Below are positions 17,074-26,880 of a DNA stretch of 64,000 bases, in pieces. The position numbers were made by a program, and so were the translations under genes. Below the pieces are notes generated by a model. The model saw only the letters and a list, made by a program, of their open reading frames with translations, had not been told where the DNA came from and did no database searches. The DNA is from Erysipelotrichia bacterium (GTDB taxonomy: Bacteria; Bacillota_I; Bacilli_A; Erysipelotrichales; Erysipelotrichaceae). The DNA lies in NCBI GenBank assembly GCA_018333955.1, contig JAGXSD010000058.1:1-64000 (forward strand), in the 5' to 3' direction. Numbering within the stretch: position 1 is the stretch's first letter; the number at the start of each line of letters is the position of its first letter.

Positions 17074-18159
17074 ATGGCTATTCGTAGTGGATTCTTTAAT
17101 AGCATCAATGATGATCGGTTGTATTCAGCCACCGAATTTGCAGAGTATTTTGCAACCTTTATTGGTAATGGAGTGTTTCCAACCCCATTGAATGGACTTC
17201 AAGTGGTGCCTGATGATGGGAACACCATTCTCATTAAAGCAGGGAAAGCATGGATTAATGGATACTACTTTGTGAGTGATGCAGATGTATCACTATCTAT
17301 ATCACCTGATGTGCTTTTACCTCGTATGGATCGTATCGTGTTACGACTTCATTTTACCGGTCGACAGATTACACTAGAACATAAACAAGGCATTCCAGCT
17401 TCAACCCCTGGTGCACCAGCACTCACACGAAATGCAGAGATGATTGAATTGTCCCTAGCAACGATTAACTTGCCAGCTTCAGGATCTTCCATCCCCAGTG
17501 GCATGATTACCGACACGAGAGCTAATATTTCAGAATGTGGCTTTGTTGCCTCAACCATTACCAACATACCAACACTCACCTTTAATCGTGCATTAGTGTC
17601 CAACTCCAGTGGGGAGCTGAGTGTGAGTGAGATCACCTCCACTCAACTTGGACATTTATCGGGTGTCAGCAGCAATATTCAAACTCAGCTCAATGGAAAG
17701 CAAGCCATCATTAGTGGAGGAGCGAGTACGATCACGTCAAGTAATCTTACAACCTCACGAGCTCTTCAATCCGATGGCAGTGGTAAGGTGGCAGTAAGCA
17801 GCGTGAGTTCCACCGAACTAGGGTACTTAAGTGGGGTAACTTCATCACTTCAAAACCAACTCAACGGGAAACAAGCGACGATCACTGGAGCAGGAACCAC
17901 ACTAACATCCACAAATCTGACAACCAATCGAGCCCTTGTTTCAGATGCAAATGGGAAAGTCGCAGTAGCAACGATCACTTCGACTGAACTAGCAACACTA
18001 TTGGGGGTCAGTTCAGCCATTCAAACTCAACTCAATGCCAAACTAGGTTCAACGGCTCAAGCCGCTGATTCAGCAAAAATTGGAGGTCGTAAGATTCATG
18101 TGGGAACTTCAGCACCAATTGGTCCAGTCAATGGAGACTTGTGGGTGGACACCAACTAA
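17074..18159 (+). CDS. Tail fibre / receptor-binding protein with repeats
   Basis: 361 residues. The N-terminal 150 residues (IRSGFFNSINDDRLYSATEF, later AGKAWINGYYF) form a domain common in tail or baseplate proteins of Firmicute siphoviruses. Residues 172-323 hold two full and one partial 57-residue repeats also found in the tail-tip gene. A short C-terminal tail (GGRKIHVGTSAPIGPVNGDL) resembles segments joining fibres to receptor-binding heads. It likely forms a fibre stalk attached to the tail end. The stop TAA shares a base with the next ATG. Confidence 0.7.
   Translation: MAIRSGFFNSINDDRLYSATEFAEYFATFIGNGVFPTPLNGLQVVPDDGNTILIKAGKAWINGYYFVSDADVSLSISPDVLLPRMDRIVLRLHFTGRQITLEHKQGIPASTPGAPALTRNAEMIELSLATINLPASGSSIPSGMITDTRANISECGFVASTITNIPTLTFNRALVSNSSGELSVSEITSTQLGHLSGVSSNIQTQLNGKQAIISGGASTITSSNLTTSRALQSDGSGKVAVSSVSSTELGYLSGVTSSLQNQLNGKQATITGAGTTLTSTNLTTNRALVSDANGKVAVATITSTELATLLGVSSAIQTQLNAKLGSTAQAADSAKIGGRKIHVGTSAPIGPVNGDLWVDTN
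17587..18042 (+). repeat. 57-residue coding repeat, copies in the fibre gene
   Basis: Two complete 171-base units (17587-17757, 17758-17928) and a partial one (17929-18042). Each starts RAL[VQ]S, then ST[EQ]L, SG[VI][ST]S, and ends NLTT[SN]. They match the copies at 15902-16192 residue for residue in spacing. Confidence 0.88.
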
Positions 18160-18788
18160 TGGCAATTAAAACTTTTGGAATCAAACCCACACTCACCAGT
18201 GCATATTGGGGAGGAGTGCCATACTATGCGAATGTAGGCTATCGAACTGTGATGCCAGAGCGAGGAAAGCTTATCTCCATTGCACTGCGACTTGCGCGTT
18301 ACAGTGACAATGAAGTTCCACTAGTGTGGGGAACGATATGGAATCGAAGTAGTGGTGCACTCTTGGCACAATCCAATCACTCCCATTCACCCAATAACAC
18401 GTATTCAAATTTGGCAAGCTTACAGATTTATACATTTAACTTTGATGGACAAATCATTGAAGCAGGAACACTGTTATGGATTGGGTATGGTAAACGATCC
18501 AATCAAAGTGGTCGAGCGTTTCATTTTGGAGCTCACAATAACACATCAGGTCATTTCATTGATTACAACGATGTGAGTCAAAGTGCACCAGCAACCACAT
18601 TTACTGCCACAAGCACTCACTCCAACAATGCATTATGGGTGGAAGTCATCTATGAGAGTGGCGGCGAAATCAAAGTGTGGGATGGCAGCTCATTTGTGCA
18701 AAAACCTGTGAAAGTCTTCAATGGATCATCATGGGTTACAAAACCAGTAAAACACTATAAGGATGGACAATGGTTTGAAAGCAACTAA
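18159..18788 (+). CDS. Phage tail-end protein, possible receptor-binding tip
   Basis: 209 residues from the ATG at 18159, overlapping the fibre gene by one base; GGGTGGA lies upstream. The body is beta-rich and polar. The C-terminus holds two copies of a short motif, roughly W(D/N)GSS(F/W)V.KPVK, in WDGSSFVQKPVK and NGSSWVTKPVK, followed by YKDGQWF. Such KVW(D/N)G..W repeats are common at the ends of phage surface proteins. Position after the fibre gene suggests it binds the host surface. No precise family is recognised. Confidence 0.55.
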   Translation: MAIKTFGIKPTLTSAYWGGVPYYANVGYRTVMPERGKLISIALRLARYSDNEVPLVWGTIWNRSSGALLAQSNHSHSPNNTYSNLASLQIYTFNFDGQIIEAGTLLWIGYGKRSNQSGRAFHFGAHNNTSGHFIDYNDVSQSAPATTFTATSTHSNNALWVEVIYESGGEIKVWDGSSFVQKPVKVFNGSSWVTKPVKHYKDGQWFESN

Positions 18789-18918
18789 AGATAAACCAAT
18801 CTATACTCAACCTCTTGATGAAGAGATTGAAGAACTAGATTACTCAAAAGAACAAGCATTCTTATTAGAAGAAGAAAGTGAGGAACATCATGAGCAAAAC
18901 CAATCTCGGACTGGTTGA
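18775..18918 (+). CDS. Very small acidic phage protein (possible)
   Basis: A 47-residue frame from TTG at 18775, with AGGATGG about eight bases upstream, running to TGA at 18916-18918. It is strongly acidic (DEEIEELD, LEEESEEHHE) and overlaps the gene before by 14 bases and the lysin gene by 29. It fills the only gap between these genes. Small acidic or XkdX-type genes are usual here in Firmicute phages, but no homology is recognised and the TTG start is uncertain. Confidence 0.35.
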   Translation: MKATKDKPIYTQPLDEEIEELDYSKEQAFLLEEESEEHHEQNQSRTG

Positions 18919-19666
18919 GTTTGCCAAGAGCAAACTGAATGTGCCTACAATCTATATGCTGGGAGGTTTCGGGCGACACCTCACTCAAGCGATGATTAAT
19001 CGCCGTGTGAATGAACTTCAATGTGCCCATACTATTCGAAACCTATCTACCATTCAAGGAGGACTCGGAAAAGCCTGTTATGACTGTGTGGGGTTGATCA
19101 AAGGATATCTATGGGAAGATAAACCAGGAATTATTCGCTACAACGTACCTAAGGGAAGTGATCAAAATGTAGGCGACATGTTTCGCTCATGTAAAGAAAA
19201 AGGCAATCTCTCGGAGATGCCTGATCTTCCTGGTTTACTTGTGTTTACAAAGAATCTTGGTCATATAGGAATTTACATAGGTAAAAACAAAAATGGTGAG
19301 CGAGAATACATTGAAGCAACTCCAGCACGTAATCAGTGGGGAGTGACGCTTAGTAATGACAAACTAAGAACCTGGGCTTTCTGGGGTAAGTATTCCTACA
19401 TCGAGTACCTGAGTAAAAATTCACCCATCCACTTCAAACCAGGCGATATTGTCTATGTCAATGGAATCGGCAGAGCAAGCAGTTTAGGAACCGGAAAATC
19501 CACCGCAACCTATCGCAATAAAAAAATGATGATCATCAAGCATTTACCGCAAGCCTCACATGCTTATGGGTGTTCGTCCATGTTGATGGCACCAATTGGT
19601 GAAGGAGGATCACGATTCATCACAGCATACTTTAAGGAATCATCACTAAGTAAACATCGCTTATGA
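18890..19666 (+). CDS. Endolysin, NlpC/P60 peptidase with C-terminal SH3-like domain
   Basis: 258 residues from the ATG at 18890 (GAGGA at 18880-18884); a GTG at 18878 overlaps the ribosome site. The catalytic Cys lies in CYDCVGLIKGYLW (Cys66) and the His in LGHIGIYIGK (His125), as in NlpC/P60 or CHAP-type cell-wall peptidases. Residues from about 175 (FKPGDIVYVNGIGRASSLG) look like an SH3-type wall-binding domain. No signal peptide, so release needs a holin. It cuts peptidoglycan peptides at lysis. The stop overlaps the next ATG (ATGA). Confidence 0.85.
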   Translation: MSKTNLGLVEFAKSKLNVPTIYMLGGFGRHLTQAMINRRVNELQCAHTIRNLSTIQGGLGKACYDCVGLIKGYLWEDKPGIIRYNVPKGSDQNVGDMFRSCKEKGNLSEMPDLPGLLVFTKNLGHIGIYIGKNKNGEREYIEATPARNQWGVTLSNDKLRTWAFWGKYSYIEYLSKNSPIHFKPGDIVYVNGIGRASSLGTGKSTATYRNKKMMIIKHLPQASHAYGCSSMLMAPIGEGGSRFITAYFKESSLSKHRL

Positions 19667-19944
19667 CAAGTGACACCTCATTAAGTATCTCGGTAGTAAT
19701 TGCGATTGTAGGGTGTTTTGTAGGACTTGCGGGTTGGATTCGTGGTCGAGATACACGGATTATTAATGATTCAGAGTGGAAAGGCATGGTCAATGCTAAG
19801 TTAGACATGGCCATAGGCCTTAGAAAAGATCATGATGAACTTCAAGATCGTCACAATCAACACTCAGAAAGAATTGGCCGAGTGGAGGAATCAACAAAGG
19901 CAGCTCATCGACGAATTGATGCGATGGAAAACAAAAGACAATAA
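19663..19944 (+). CDS. Small membrane-anchored coiled-coil protein, lysis module (XhlA-like)
   Basis: 93 residues: one N-terminal membrane segment (about 8-26, SVVIAIVGCFVGLAGW) and then a charged coiled coil (RKDHDELQDRHNQHSERI onward). This build resembles XhlA-type haemolysin or holin-associated proteins that partner the holin in Bacillus-like phages. It overlaps the lysin stop by four bases and is followed by a terminator, so it ends the late operon. Either this or the protein at 16709 makes the lesion. Confidence 0.55.
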   Translation: MTSDTSLSISVVIAIVGCFVGLAGWIRGRDTRIINDSEWKGMVNAKLDMAIGLRKDHDELQDRHNQHSERIGRVEESTKAAHRRIDAMENKRQ

Positions 19945-19963
19945 AAGGGCATTGCCCTTTTTT
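19943..19963. terminator. Bidirectional terminator at the end of the late operon
   Basis: Stem AAAAGGGC / GCCCTTTT with a three-base loop, T runs on both strands. It ends the phage late operon on the plus strand and can end the antisense 35-residue gene on the minus strand, whose stop codon lies at 19962-19964. Confidence 0.85.
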
Positions 19964-20069
19964 AGTCTAGAATCAAATCTAGAATCTTATCTTTTAATCG
20001 ATATAAAATTTCATGTGATGAAATCTCGACAAATCCTTCAACAAAGCAATTCAATGCAAATTGAAACAT
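19962..20069 (-). CDS. 35-residue protein with strong ribosome site
   Basis: Read on the reverse strand, AAGGAGG is followed seven bases later by ATG (20067-20069) and 34 further codons, ending TAA just before a terminator. The peptide (begins MFQFALNCFVEGFVEISSHE) is half hydrophobic, half charged. An optimal ribosome site, exact spacing and a terminator make a real gene likely despite the size. It is antisense to its neighbours, between lysis genes and the restriction block. No family recognised. A type I toxin, a phage regulator or a membrane micropeptide are all possible. Confidence 0.55.
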   Translation of the reverse strand: MFQFALNCFVEGFVEISSHEILYRLKDKILDLILD

Positions 20070-20184
20070 AAGTTAACCTCCTTAGACTAATATTCACATT
20101 TTGTGCAGTTATTCCTAAAAAAGTGAGCAAAATCCCTTTTGCAATGATAGAATTATAAAAGAAACAATTAGTGGGAGGAAATAC

Positions 20185-21660
20185 ATGTCACTACTTAATA
20201 TCGAATCACAACTCTGGGAAATGGCAGATAAACTAAGGGGGAATATTTCTGCCAATGAGTATAAAGATGTAGTTTTAGGACTTATATTCTTGAAATATAT
20301 TTCTGACAGTTTTGATGAAAGATATCAAGAACTTGTCGCACAAGGTGAAGGCTTTGAGGAAGACGAAGACTTCTATATTGCTGAAAATGTGTTCTTTGTT
20401 CCACAACTAGCTCGTTGGGGTTATATCAAGAGTAACGCAAAACAACCAACAATTGGGCAGATAATTGATGATGCAATGATTTTAATTGAGAAGGAAAACA
20501 AATCATTGAAAGGAGTTTTACCAAAGAATTATGCTCGTCCTGAGCTCGACAAAATCAAACTTGGAGAACTTGTCGATTTGTTTTCGTTTAATTTGGGTAA
20601 TAAAGAGGCAAAATCCCAAGATATTTTAGGTAGAGTTTATGAGTATTTTTTAAGTAAGTTTGGATCAACAGATGGAGAATTCTATACTCCTCCATCGATT
20701 GTAAAGTTATTAGTAGGTATGATCGAACCCTACAAAGGTAGAGTCTATGATCCATGCTGTGGATCAGGCGGAATGTTTGTGCAGTCGGCAAAATTTGTGG
20801 AGCAACATCAAGGAAGACTTGGTGACATTTCTATCTATGGTCAAGAATACAATGCCAGTACATGGAAACTTGCAAAGATGAATTTAGCCATTCGAGGAAT
20901 TGATGGAAATCTTGGTGAACGAGATGCAGACACCTTTGGAAATGATCAACATAAAACGCTTCGAGCTGACTACATTTTAGCTAATCCACCGTTTAATATA
21001 AGTGATTATTCACTTCAACAAGACGATGTGAGATGGAAATATGGTATTCCACCATTAGGCAATGCCAACTATGCATGGATTTCTCATATCATTAGCAAGT
21101 TATCGCCATCTGGTATTGCAGGATTTGTCATGGCTAATGGATCAATGAGTACTTCAAATAAACAAGAACTTGAGATTCGAAAAAATATTATTGAAGCAGG
21201 GCTTGTCGATTGCATAGTAGCCATGCCATCACAATTATTTTATACAGTTGCTATTCCTGTTTGTCTTTGGTTTGTTACTAAAAACAAAGCTAATCGAAAA
21301 GACAAAATACTTTTTATTGATGCACGTAAAATGGGGACAATGGTTACTAGGAAACATCGTGAGTTTTCAGATTACGAGATATCCAGCATATACAATACAT
21401 ATCATTTCTGGAGAGATAATAAAGAATACATAGATGTTGATGGTTTTTGTAAGTCTTCTTCAATTGAAGAAGTTCGTTTAAACTCGTATTCACTTACTCC
21501 AGGACGATATGTTGGAATTGAAAGTAATGATAATCTTGACGATGAATTCAGTGAAAAGATGGAAAGTTTGATTGATGATTTAAGACTACTATTTGAAGAT
21601 TCAGATGCTAATGACTCTCAAATTAAAGAGCAGCTAAAGGGTATCGGTTATGAGCTTTGA
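20185..21660 (+). CDS. hsdM: Type I restriction-modification, methylase subunit HsdM
   Basis: 491 residues. It has the HsdM N-terminal helical domain (LRGNISANEYKDVVLGLIF) and a methylase domain with the AdoMet motif VYDPCCGSGGMF (about 187-198) and the catalytic NPPF (ANPPFNISDY, near 272). M2S complexes methylate adenine at the split site chosen by HsdS and protect DNA from HsdR. GGGAGG lies before the ATG. It starts an hsdM-hsdS-hsdR unit that is visibly more AT-rich than the phage structural genes, so it was probably acquired separately as prophage cargo. Confidence 0.95.
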   Translation: MSLLNIESQLWEMADKLRGNISANEYKDVVLGLIFLKYISDSFDERYQELVAQGEGFEEDEDFYIAENVFFVPQLARWGYIKSNAKQPTIGQIIDDAMILIEKENKSLKGVLPKNYARPELDKIKLGELVDLFSFNLGNKEAKSQDILGRVYEYFLSKFGSTDGEFYTPPSIVKLLVGMIEPYKGRVYDPCCGSGGMFVQSAKFVEQHQGRLGDISIYGQEYNASTWKLAKMNLAIRGIDGNLGERDADTFGNDQHKTLRADYILANPPFNISDYSLQQDDVRWKYGIPPLGNANYAWISHIISKLSPSGIAGFVMANGSMSTSNKQELEIRKNIIEAGLVDCIVAMPSQLFYTVAIPVCLWFVTKNKANRKDKILFIDARKMGTMVTRKHREFSDYEISSIYNTYHFWRDNKEYIDVDGFCKSSSIEEVRLNSYSLTPGRYVGIESNDNLDDEFSEKMESLIDDLRLLFEDSDANDSQIKEQLKGIGYEL

Positions 21661-22882
21661 AACTTGGAAGGAATCATTATTAAAGGATGTCTTTGAAATC
21701 AATCCTAAAGAGACATTACCAAAAAATACGACAGCAAGAAAGATTTCGATGGATAAAATTTCACCATTTACAAGGTTCATTACGTCTTTTGATGTTGAAC
21801 AATATAAAGGTGGATCAAAGTTTAGAAATGGAGATACTTTACTTGCAAGAATTACTCCATGTTTAGAAAATGGTAAGACGGCTCAAGTGAAATTCTTGAA
21901 CGATGATGAAGTTGCTTTTGGATCAACTGAGTTTGTAGTCTTAAGAGGAAAGCCCAATGTATCTGATAGTGATTTTGTTTACTATTATTCGATATCACCA
22001 TATTTTCGTGAGAGAGCAATAAAGTCAATGGTTGGTACATCAGGTAGACAACGTGTTCAGATAAATGAGATTGAGAATACGGTTATTAGTTTACCACCAC
22101 TAAATGAGCAAATAGGAATCGCAGCAGTGCTGTCATCACTTGACAATAGAATTGAGATCAATAGCAAAATTAACAAGAAACTTGAATTACTAGCTCAGAC
22201 TATTTTTAAGAATTGGTTTATTGATTTTGAACCATTCAAAGATCTTGATTTTGTAGATAGTGAGATAGGCAAGCTACCTATTGGGTGGACTGTTGGAAAT
22301 CTTGGAGAAAGTAATTTAACCTCGTTGGTTAAACCTGGTATCGAATCATTTGATGGAGAAAAAAAATATTTGGCTACTGCAGATGTTTCAGAGACACAGA
22401 TCAATTTCAACTCAACAAACATTTCATTTTACAGCCGTCCAAGCAGAGCAAACATGCAACCATTACCTAAGACAGTGTGGTTTGCCAAAATGAAAGATAG
22501 TAGAAAGCTGATCATGATTGATGACTTTTCTGATTTGATATTGTCTAGCTATATTTTTTCGACTGGATTTGCTGGTATAAAATGTACCAATGAAAGTTTA
22601 TATTATATTTGGTTGTATATATCAAGTTTGCAATTCGATCAAGTGAAGAACAGCCTGTGTAATGGTACAACAATGGAAGCTATTAATAATGAAAACATAA
22701 GTAATATTAAGATTGCTATACCGGATGTAGAAACACTTGTGAAGTTTAATGAGATTTGCAAACCGATTTTTAAGAAGATTTACTTAAATTCGATTCAAAA
22801 TATTAAAATTTCAAACTTAAGAGATCTTTTATTGCCAAAACTTATGTCAGGTGAAATTAGAGTTCCTAAAGAGGAGGTATAA
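21650..22882 (+). CDS. hsdS: Type I restriction-modification, specificity subunit HsdS
   Basis: 410 residues, full length, overlapping hsdM by 11 bases. Two target recognition domains (about 1-150 and 210-370) are each followed by a helical spacer; the central one contains [20 protein letters not shown]. Each domain reads one half of the bipartite site. The C-terminus ends [16 protein letters not shown], the normal terminal repeat of the family. No frameshift, inverted repeat or second hsdS copy is visible, so there is no sign of phase variation inside this window. Confidence 0.93.
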   Translation: MSFETWKESLLKDVFEINPKETLPKNTTARKISMDKISPFTRFITSFDVEQYKGGSKFRNGDTLLARITPCLENGKTAQVKFLNDDEVAFGSTEFVVLRGKPNVSDSDFVYYYSISPYFRERAIKSMVGTSGRQRVQINEIENTVISLPPLNEQIGIAAVLSSLDNRIEINSKINKKLELLAQTIFKNWFIDFEPFKDLDFVDSEIGKLPIGWTVGNLGESNLTSLVKPGIESFDGEKKYLATADVSETQINFNSTNISFYSRPSRANMQPLPKTVWFAKMKDSRKLIMIDDFSDLILSSYIFSTGFAGIKCTNESLYYIWLYISSLQFDQVKNSLCNGTTMEAINNENISNIKIAIPDVETLVKFNEICKPIFKKIYLNSIQNIKISNLRDLLLPKLMSGEIRVPKEEV

Positions 22883-22884
22883 TT

Positions 22885-25800
22885 GTGCCAAATACCAGTT
22901 TTTATGAATCTCATTTGGAAGAAGCTGCAATTGAATGGTTCCGTGAACTAGAATATGACTATATCTTTGGACCTGACATTGCACCTGATGCAACATTTCC
23001 AGAGCGGACGAATTTTGGTGATGTTATTTTGAATGAAAGGGCATTCGATTCATTAGCTCTTATTAATCCAAGTATTCCAGAAGAAGGAATTCATGAAGCA
23101 ATAAGACAATTACAGTATCATCCAAGTCCAAGTGTATTGATTAATAATGTAAGATTTCAGAAGTTTACTAGTGAAGGAATTAATGTTCCGGTCAGAAAAA
23201 ACGATGGATCTACACAAGTCCTTAAGGTCAATTTATTCGATTTTGATGATCCGTCAAATAATCAGTTTATCGTGGTTAATCAGTTTTCTGTTGCAGAGCA
23301 TCAATATACTAAAAGACCTGATTTAGTTGTTTTTGTTAATGGAATTCCACTTGTTGTATTTGAACTTAAAAGTGCTTCTGAAGAAAAAGTAGATATTAGC
23401 GATGCATTCAATCAGATTCGAAACTATATTAAAACTATTCCAAGTCTATTTAATTACAATGCATTTGCTGTGATAAGTGATGGAATTAATGCCAAAGTTG
23501 GAACGATTACTTCAAGTGAAGATCGATTTATGAGTTGGCGTACAATGGAAGGATCAGAACTAGCTCCGCAAAACATTCCTCAGCTTGAAGTTCTAATAAA
23601 AGGGATGTTTAGAAAAGAAATACTTCTTGATATTATTAAGAACTTTGTGCTATTTCAAAGTGATAACTCAGACTATATTAAGATCATTGCAGGGTATCAT
23701 CAATATCATGCTGTCAATAAAGCAATCACAAACACCATTAAAGCGATCGATATTCAAGGAGATCGTCGAGCTGGTGTTATTTGGCATACGCAAGGCAGTG
23801 GCAAAAGTTTAACGATGGTTTTTTATGTCGGGAAACTAGTGACAAATAATCATCTTGATAATCCTACAATTGTTGTTATTACAGATCGAAATGATTTGGA
23901 TGATCAACTCTATGAAACATTTAGTAAAAGTAAAGATGTTTTAAGAAATACTCCAGTGCAGGCAAATGATCGAGCTCATTTGAGAACGTTACTAAACCAG
24001 CGAACTAGTGGAGGAATTATCTTTACCACCATTCATAAGTTTTCACCTGAAGAGAACAATGATACCACATCTGTTCTTACAGATAGAAGAAACGTCATTG
24101 TCATTGCGGATGAAGCTCATCGCAGCCAATATGGATTTGAAGCACAAGTGGTTAGTAATATAAATAAGGATGAAGCCGAGATTAAGTATGGGTACGCAAA
24201 ATATATGAGAGAAAGCTTACCAAACGCTTCGTATATTGGATTTACTGGTACACCAATTGAACTAACTGATAAGAGCACGCAAGCAGTTTTCGGTAATTAT
24301 ATTGATGTATATGATATGACTCGAGCTGTAGAAGATGGAACAACAGTAAGAATTTACTATGAAAGTAGACTAGCTAAGCTAGAACTTCCTGAGAAACTTA
24401 AGCCGCAGATTGATGTAGAATATGAAGAAATCACAGAATTCCAAGAGCAAACCCAACGAGAGCAACTTAAATCCAAGTGGGCAAGACTTGAAGCTATCGT
24501 TGGTGCTAAAGAGAGAGTGGAAGTTATCGCAAAAGATATTATTGATCATTTTGAAAAGAGAGAGAAGTCTCAAGAGTTTGATGGTGGTAAAGGAATGATT
24601 GTAGCAATGAGCCGACGTATTGCGGTTGATTTATATCAAGCAATTATTGCACTTCGACCTCATTGGCATAATCCAGATATAAACAAAGGGCAAATTAAAG
24701 TTGTCATGACTGGAAGTTCATCTGATCCAGAAAGTTGGCAAGAATATGTTGGATCAAAGACTTCAAGAGAAACATTGGCTAAACGTTACAAAGATAAGAA
24801 TGATGAACTAAAACTTGTAATCGTACGAGACATGTGGCTTACGGGTTTTGATGTGCCAAGTATGCATACTATGTATATCGATAAACCAATGAGTGGTCAT
24901 AATTTAATGCAAGCAATTGCGAGAGTAAATCGAGTATTTAAAGAAAAACAAGGTGGACTAGTTGTTGATTATATAGGGATTGCCGAGAACTTAAAAAATG
25001 CACTAGCTCAATACACAGATAGTGATCGTAAAAATACTGGAGTTAATGCAGAGATTGCTTCACAATTACTTTTAGAAAAGTATGAAATAATCAAGAGTCT
25101 ACTTCACAAGCATAACTATCAAAGATTCTTTGCTGGAACTTCTAGTGAAAAGATGCAAGCAATCTCTGAAACAATGGACTTTGTTTTAGGACTTGGCAAA
25201 GATGACAAAGAAAGTTATCTAAAGATTGTTAATGAGATGGCAAGAGTATATTCACTTTGCTCAACAACTGATATTGCACTTAGCTTAAATGTAGAAATAG
25301 GATTTCATAAAGCGGTACGTGCTGCAATTATTAAGTTGCAAACTGATGATGGAAAGAAAAAAACTATTGGAATACTAGACTCAGAAATTAATCAGTTGAT
25401 TTCTAAATCAATATCATCTAATGAAGTGGTAGATATTCTCGGTTCGGTTGGATTAAATAAACCAAATATTGGTATTCTTTCTGAGGAGTTTTTAGAAGAA
25501 GTTAAGTCCATGAAGCAAAAAAATCTTGCAGTAGAATTGCTAAATCGATTACTAAAAGGTCAACTAAAATCATTTTCAAAACGGAATTTGATTCAGTCGC
25601 GAAAGTTTTCTGAGATGTTAAGTAATACCTTAAGCAAATATCAAAATAGAGCTATTGAGACAACAATAATTATTCAAGAGCTTATTGAGCTTGCAAAGCA
25701 AATCAGTGAAGCAGAAGATCGTGGGGTGAAATCAGGTTTATCTCAAGATGAGCTAGCATTTTACGATGCACTTGCTGATAATGAAACAGCCAAAGAAGTG

Positions 25801-26028
25801 CTTGGTGATGAAACACTTAAGAAAATCGCTAGAGAACTTACAGTATCAATTAAAAATGATATGAGTGTGGATTGGACTATTCGGGAGAGTGTTCAAGCAA
25901 AGATAAGAACCTCTATAAAAAAATTACTGAAAAAATACGGTTATCCACCTGATCAATCAGAAAAAGCTGTTAAAACAGTATTAGAGCAATCTAAGCTAAT
26001 GGCTTCTAGCATTGCAGGTGAGTTTTAA
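22885..26028 (+). CDS. hsdR: Type I restriction endonuclease HsdR
   Basis: 1047 residues from GTG, with GAGGAGGT nine bases upstream. The PD-(D/E)xK nuclease lies at Asp146 with Glu160 and Lys162 (VVFELKS). Helicase motor motifs are Walker A HTQGSGKS (about 301-308), DEAH (about 409-412), GFTGTPIE and the late QAIARVNR. HsdR translocates unmodified DNA through the complex and cuts it. All core residues are present and the gene is intact, so the system is probably active and would protect the lysogen against other phages. Confidence 0.95.
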   Translation: MPNTSFYESHLEEAAIEWFRELEYDYIFGPDIAPDATFPERTNFGDVILNERAFDSLALINPSIPEEGIHEAIRQLQYHPSPSVLINNVRFQKFTSEGINVPVRKNDGSTQVLKVNLFDFDDPSNNQFIVVNQFSVAEHQYTKRPDLVVFVNGIPLVVFELKSASEEKVDISDAFNQIRNYIKTIPSLFNYNAFAVISDGINAKVGTITSSEDRFMSWRTMEGSELAPQNIPQLEVLIKGMFRKEILLDIIKNFVLFQSDNSDYIKIIAGYHQYHAVNKAITNTIKAIDIQGDRRAGVIWHTQGSGKSLTMVFYVGKLVTNNHLDNPTIVVITDRNDLDDQLYETFSKSKDVLRNTPVQANDRAHLRTLLNQRTSGGIIFTTIHKFSPEENNDTTSVLTDRRNVIVIADEAHRSQYGFEAQVVSNINKDEAEIKYGYAKYMRESLPNASYIGFTGTPIELTDKSTQAVFGNYIDVYDMTRAVEDGTTVRIYYESRLAKLELPEKLKPQIDVEYEEITEFQEQTQREQLKSKWARLEAIVGAKERVEVIAKDIIDHFEKREKSQEFDGGKGMIVAMSRRIAVDLYQAIIALRPHWHNPDINKGQIKVVMTGSSSDPESWQEYVGSKTSRETLAKRYKDKNDELKLVIVRDMWLTGFDVPSMHTMYIDKPMSGHNLMQAIARVNRVFKEKQGGLVVDYIGIAENLKNALAQYTDSDRKNTGVNAEIASQLLLEKYEIIKSLLHKHNYQRFFAGTSSEKMQAISETMDFVLGLGKDDKESYLKIVNEMARVYSLCSTTDIALSLNVEIGFHKAVRAAIIKLQTDDGKKKTIGILDSEINQLISKSISSNEVVDILGSVGLNKPNIGILSEEFLEEVKSMKQKNLAVELLNRLLKGQLKSFSKRNLIQSRKFSEMLSNTLSKYQNRAIETTIIIQELIELAKQISEAEDRGVKSGLSQDELAFYDALADNETAKEVLGDETLKKIARELTVSIKNDMSVDWTIRESVQAKIRTSIKKLLKKYGYPPDQSEKAVKTVLEQSKLMASSIAGEF

Positions 26029-26158
26029 TAACAGTCTTGAAAATTGAAAATATACAATCAAAAGGCAAAGACGTTTTACTTATGTTTTATATCTATGATA
26101 ATTTTCTTAATTAAAAAATTCGAAGTTAATAAAAAATTCTATAGAGAAAGGTAGCAAC

Positions 26159-26818
26159 ATGGAAAGCAAAAATGGAGTCATCTATATACTAACAAATCCT
26201 TCTTTTCCAGAATATGTAAAAATAGGTTATGCAGACGATATCAGAAGTCGATTGAATCAACTAAATAGAAGTGAATGCATTCCTTTTGCCTTTCGAGTTT
26301 ATGCTACATATGAAGTGAACTCTCGATTATCTGATTTGAAGATTCACTCAATAATTGATAAGTTAAACCCTAACTTACGTTCAATTGAAACATTTAGTGG
26401 AAAGCAACGTGTTCGTGAGTTTTATGCAATGTCACCTGAAGATGCATACTCCATATTAGAAGCAATAGCTGAGATACATGGTTTCTCTGAGAGATTAAGA
26501 ATTGTTAAACCAAATGATGAAGAAGTTGAAGCTGAAGAATTAGCGAAGCAGATTGATACAGAAAGTGCTGAAAGAGCATCTAATTTTTCTTTTTCAATGT
26601 GTCAAATTCCTATTGGAGCAACAATTGAATATGCTTATAATGAAGACTTTAAAGCAACTGTTGTTGATGATAGAAGTGTTAAATATGAGGGTAGGGTAAT
26701 GTCTCTGACTGCCTTAGCAAAACTCTTGTCTGGTAAACAGTACTCAATTTCCGGACCGAAATTTTTCAAATATAAAGGGGAATGGTTGAACGAGATACGT
26801 CATAGACTTGATGTATAA
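26159..26818 (+). CDS. GIY-YIG nuclease-family protein with RAMA-like C-terminus
   Basis: 219 residues. The N-terminus (GVIYILTNPSFPEYVKIGYA) is a GIY-YIG-type domain of the T5orf172/MUG113 kind: the first motif reads GVIYIL and the second KIGYA, followed by RSRLNQLNR with the usual Arg. The C-terminal 70 residues (IPIGATIEYAYN, then SLTALAKLL and FKYKGEWL) look like the RAMA/DUF4357 domain found in restriction-linked proteins. It follows hsdR after 130 bases with AAAGG before the ATG. It may be a nuclease accessory to the type I system or independent defence. The RAMA call is from pattern only. Confidence 0.7.
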   Translation: MESKNGVIYILTNPSFPEYVKIGYADDIRSRLNQLNRSECIPFAFRVYATYEVNSRLSDLKIHSIIDKLNPNLRSIETFSGKQRVREFYAMSPEDAYSILEAIAEIHGFSERLRIVKPNDEEVEAEELAKQIDTESAERASNFSFSMCQIPIGATIEYAYNEDFKATVVDDRSVKYEGRVMSLTALAKLLSGKQYSISGPKFFKYKGEWLNEIRHRLDV

Positions 26819-26833
26819 AAAATGATATTTGAG

Positions 26834-26877
26834 TTTAGATAATAAGAATTTAGATAATGTGGTCACAATGTGGTCAC
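26834..26877 (+). repeat. Direct repeats next to the attachment site
   Basis: Two perfect tandem copies of AATGTGGTCAC (26856-26866, 26867-26877), preceded by two copies of TTTAGATAAT. Short direct repeats close to an att core are typical arm-type binding sites for a phage integrase; that role is inferred. Confidence 0.55.
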
Positions 26878-26880
26878 GGC

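Noticed and set aside
19832-20071. 79-codon plus-strand frame after the lysis genes
   Set aside because: It overlaps the coiled-coil gene in another frame, runs through the terminator and has no ribosome site; the reverse-strand 35-codon frame explains the region better.
21650-22882. Phase-variable hsdS
   Set aside because: No second hsdS copy, inverted repeat or long homopolymer in or beside the gene.
26854-26880. CRISPR-like repeats
   Set aside because: Only two adjacent 11-base copies without spacers; fits phage integrase arm sites.
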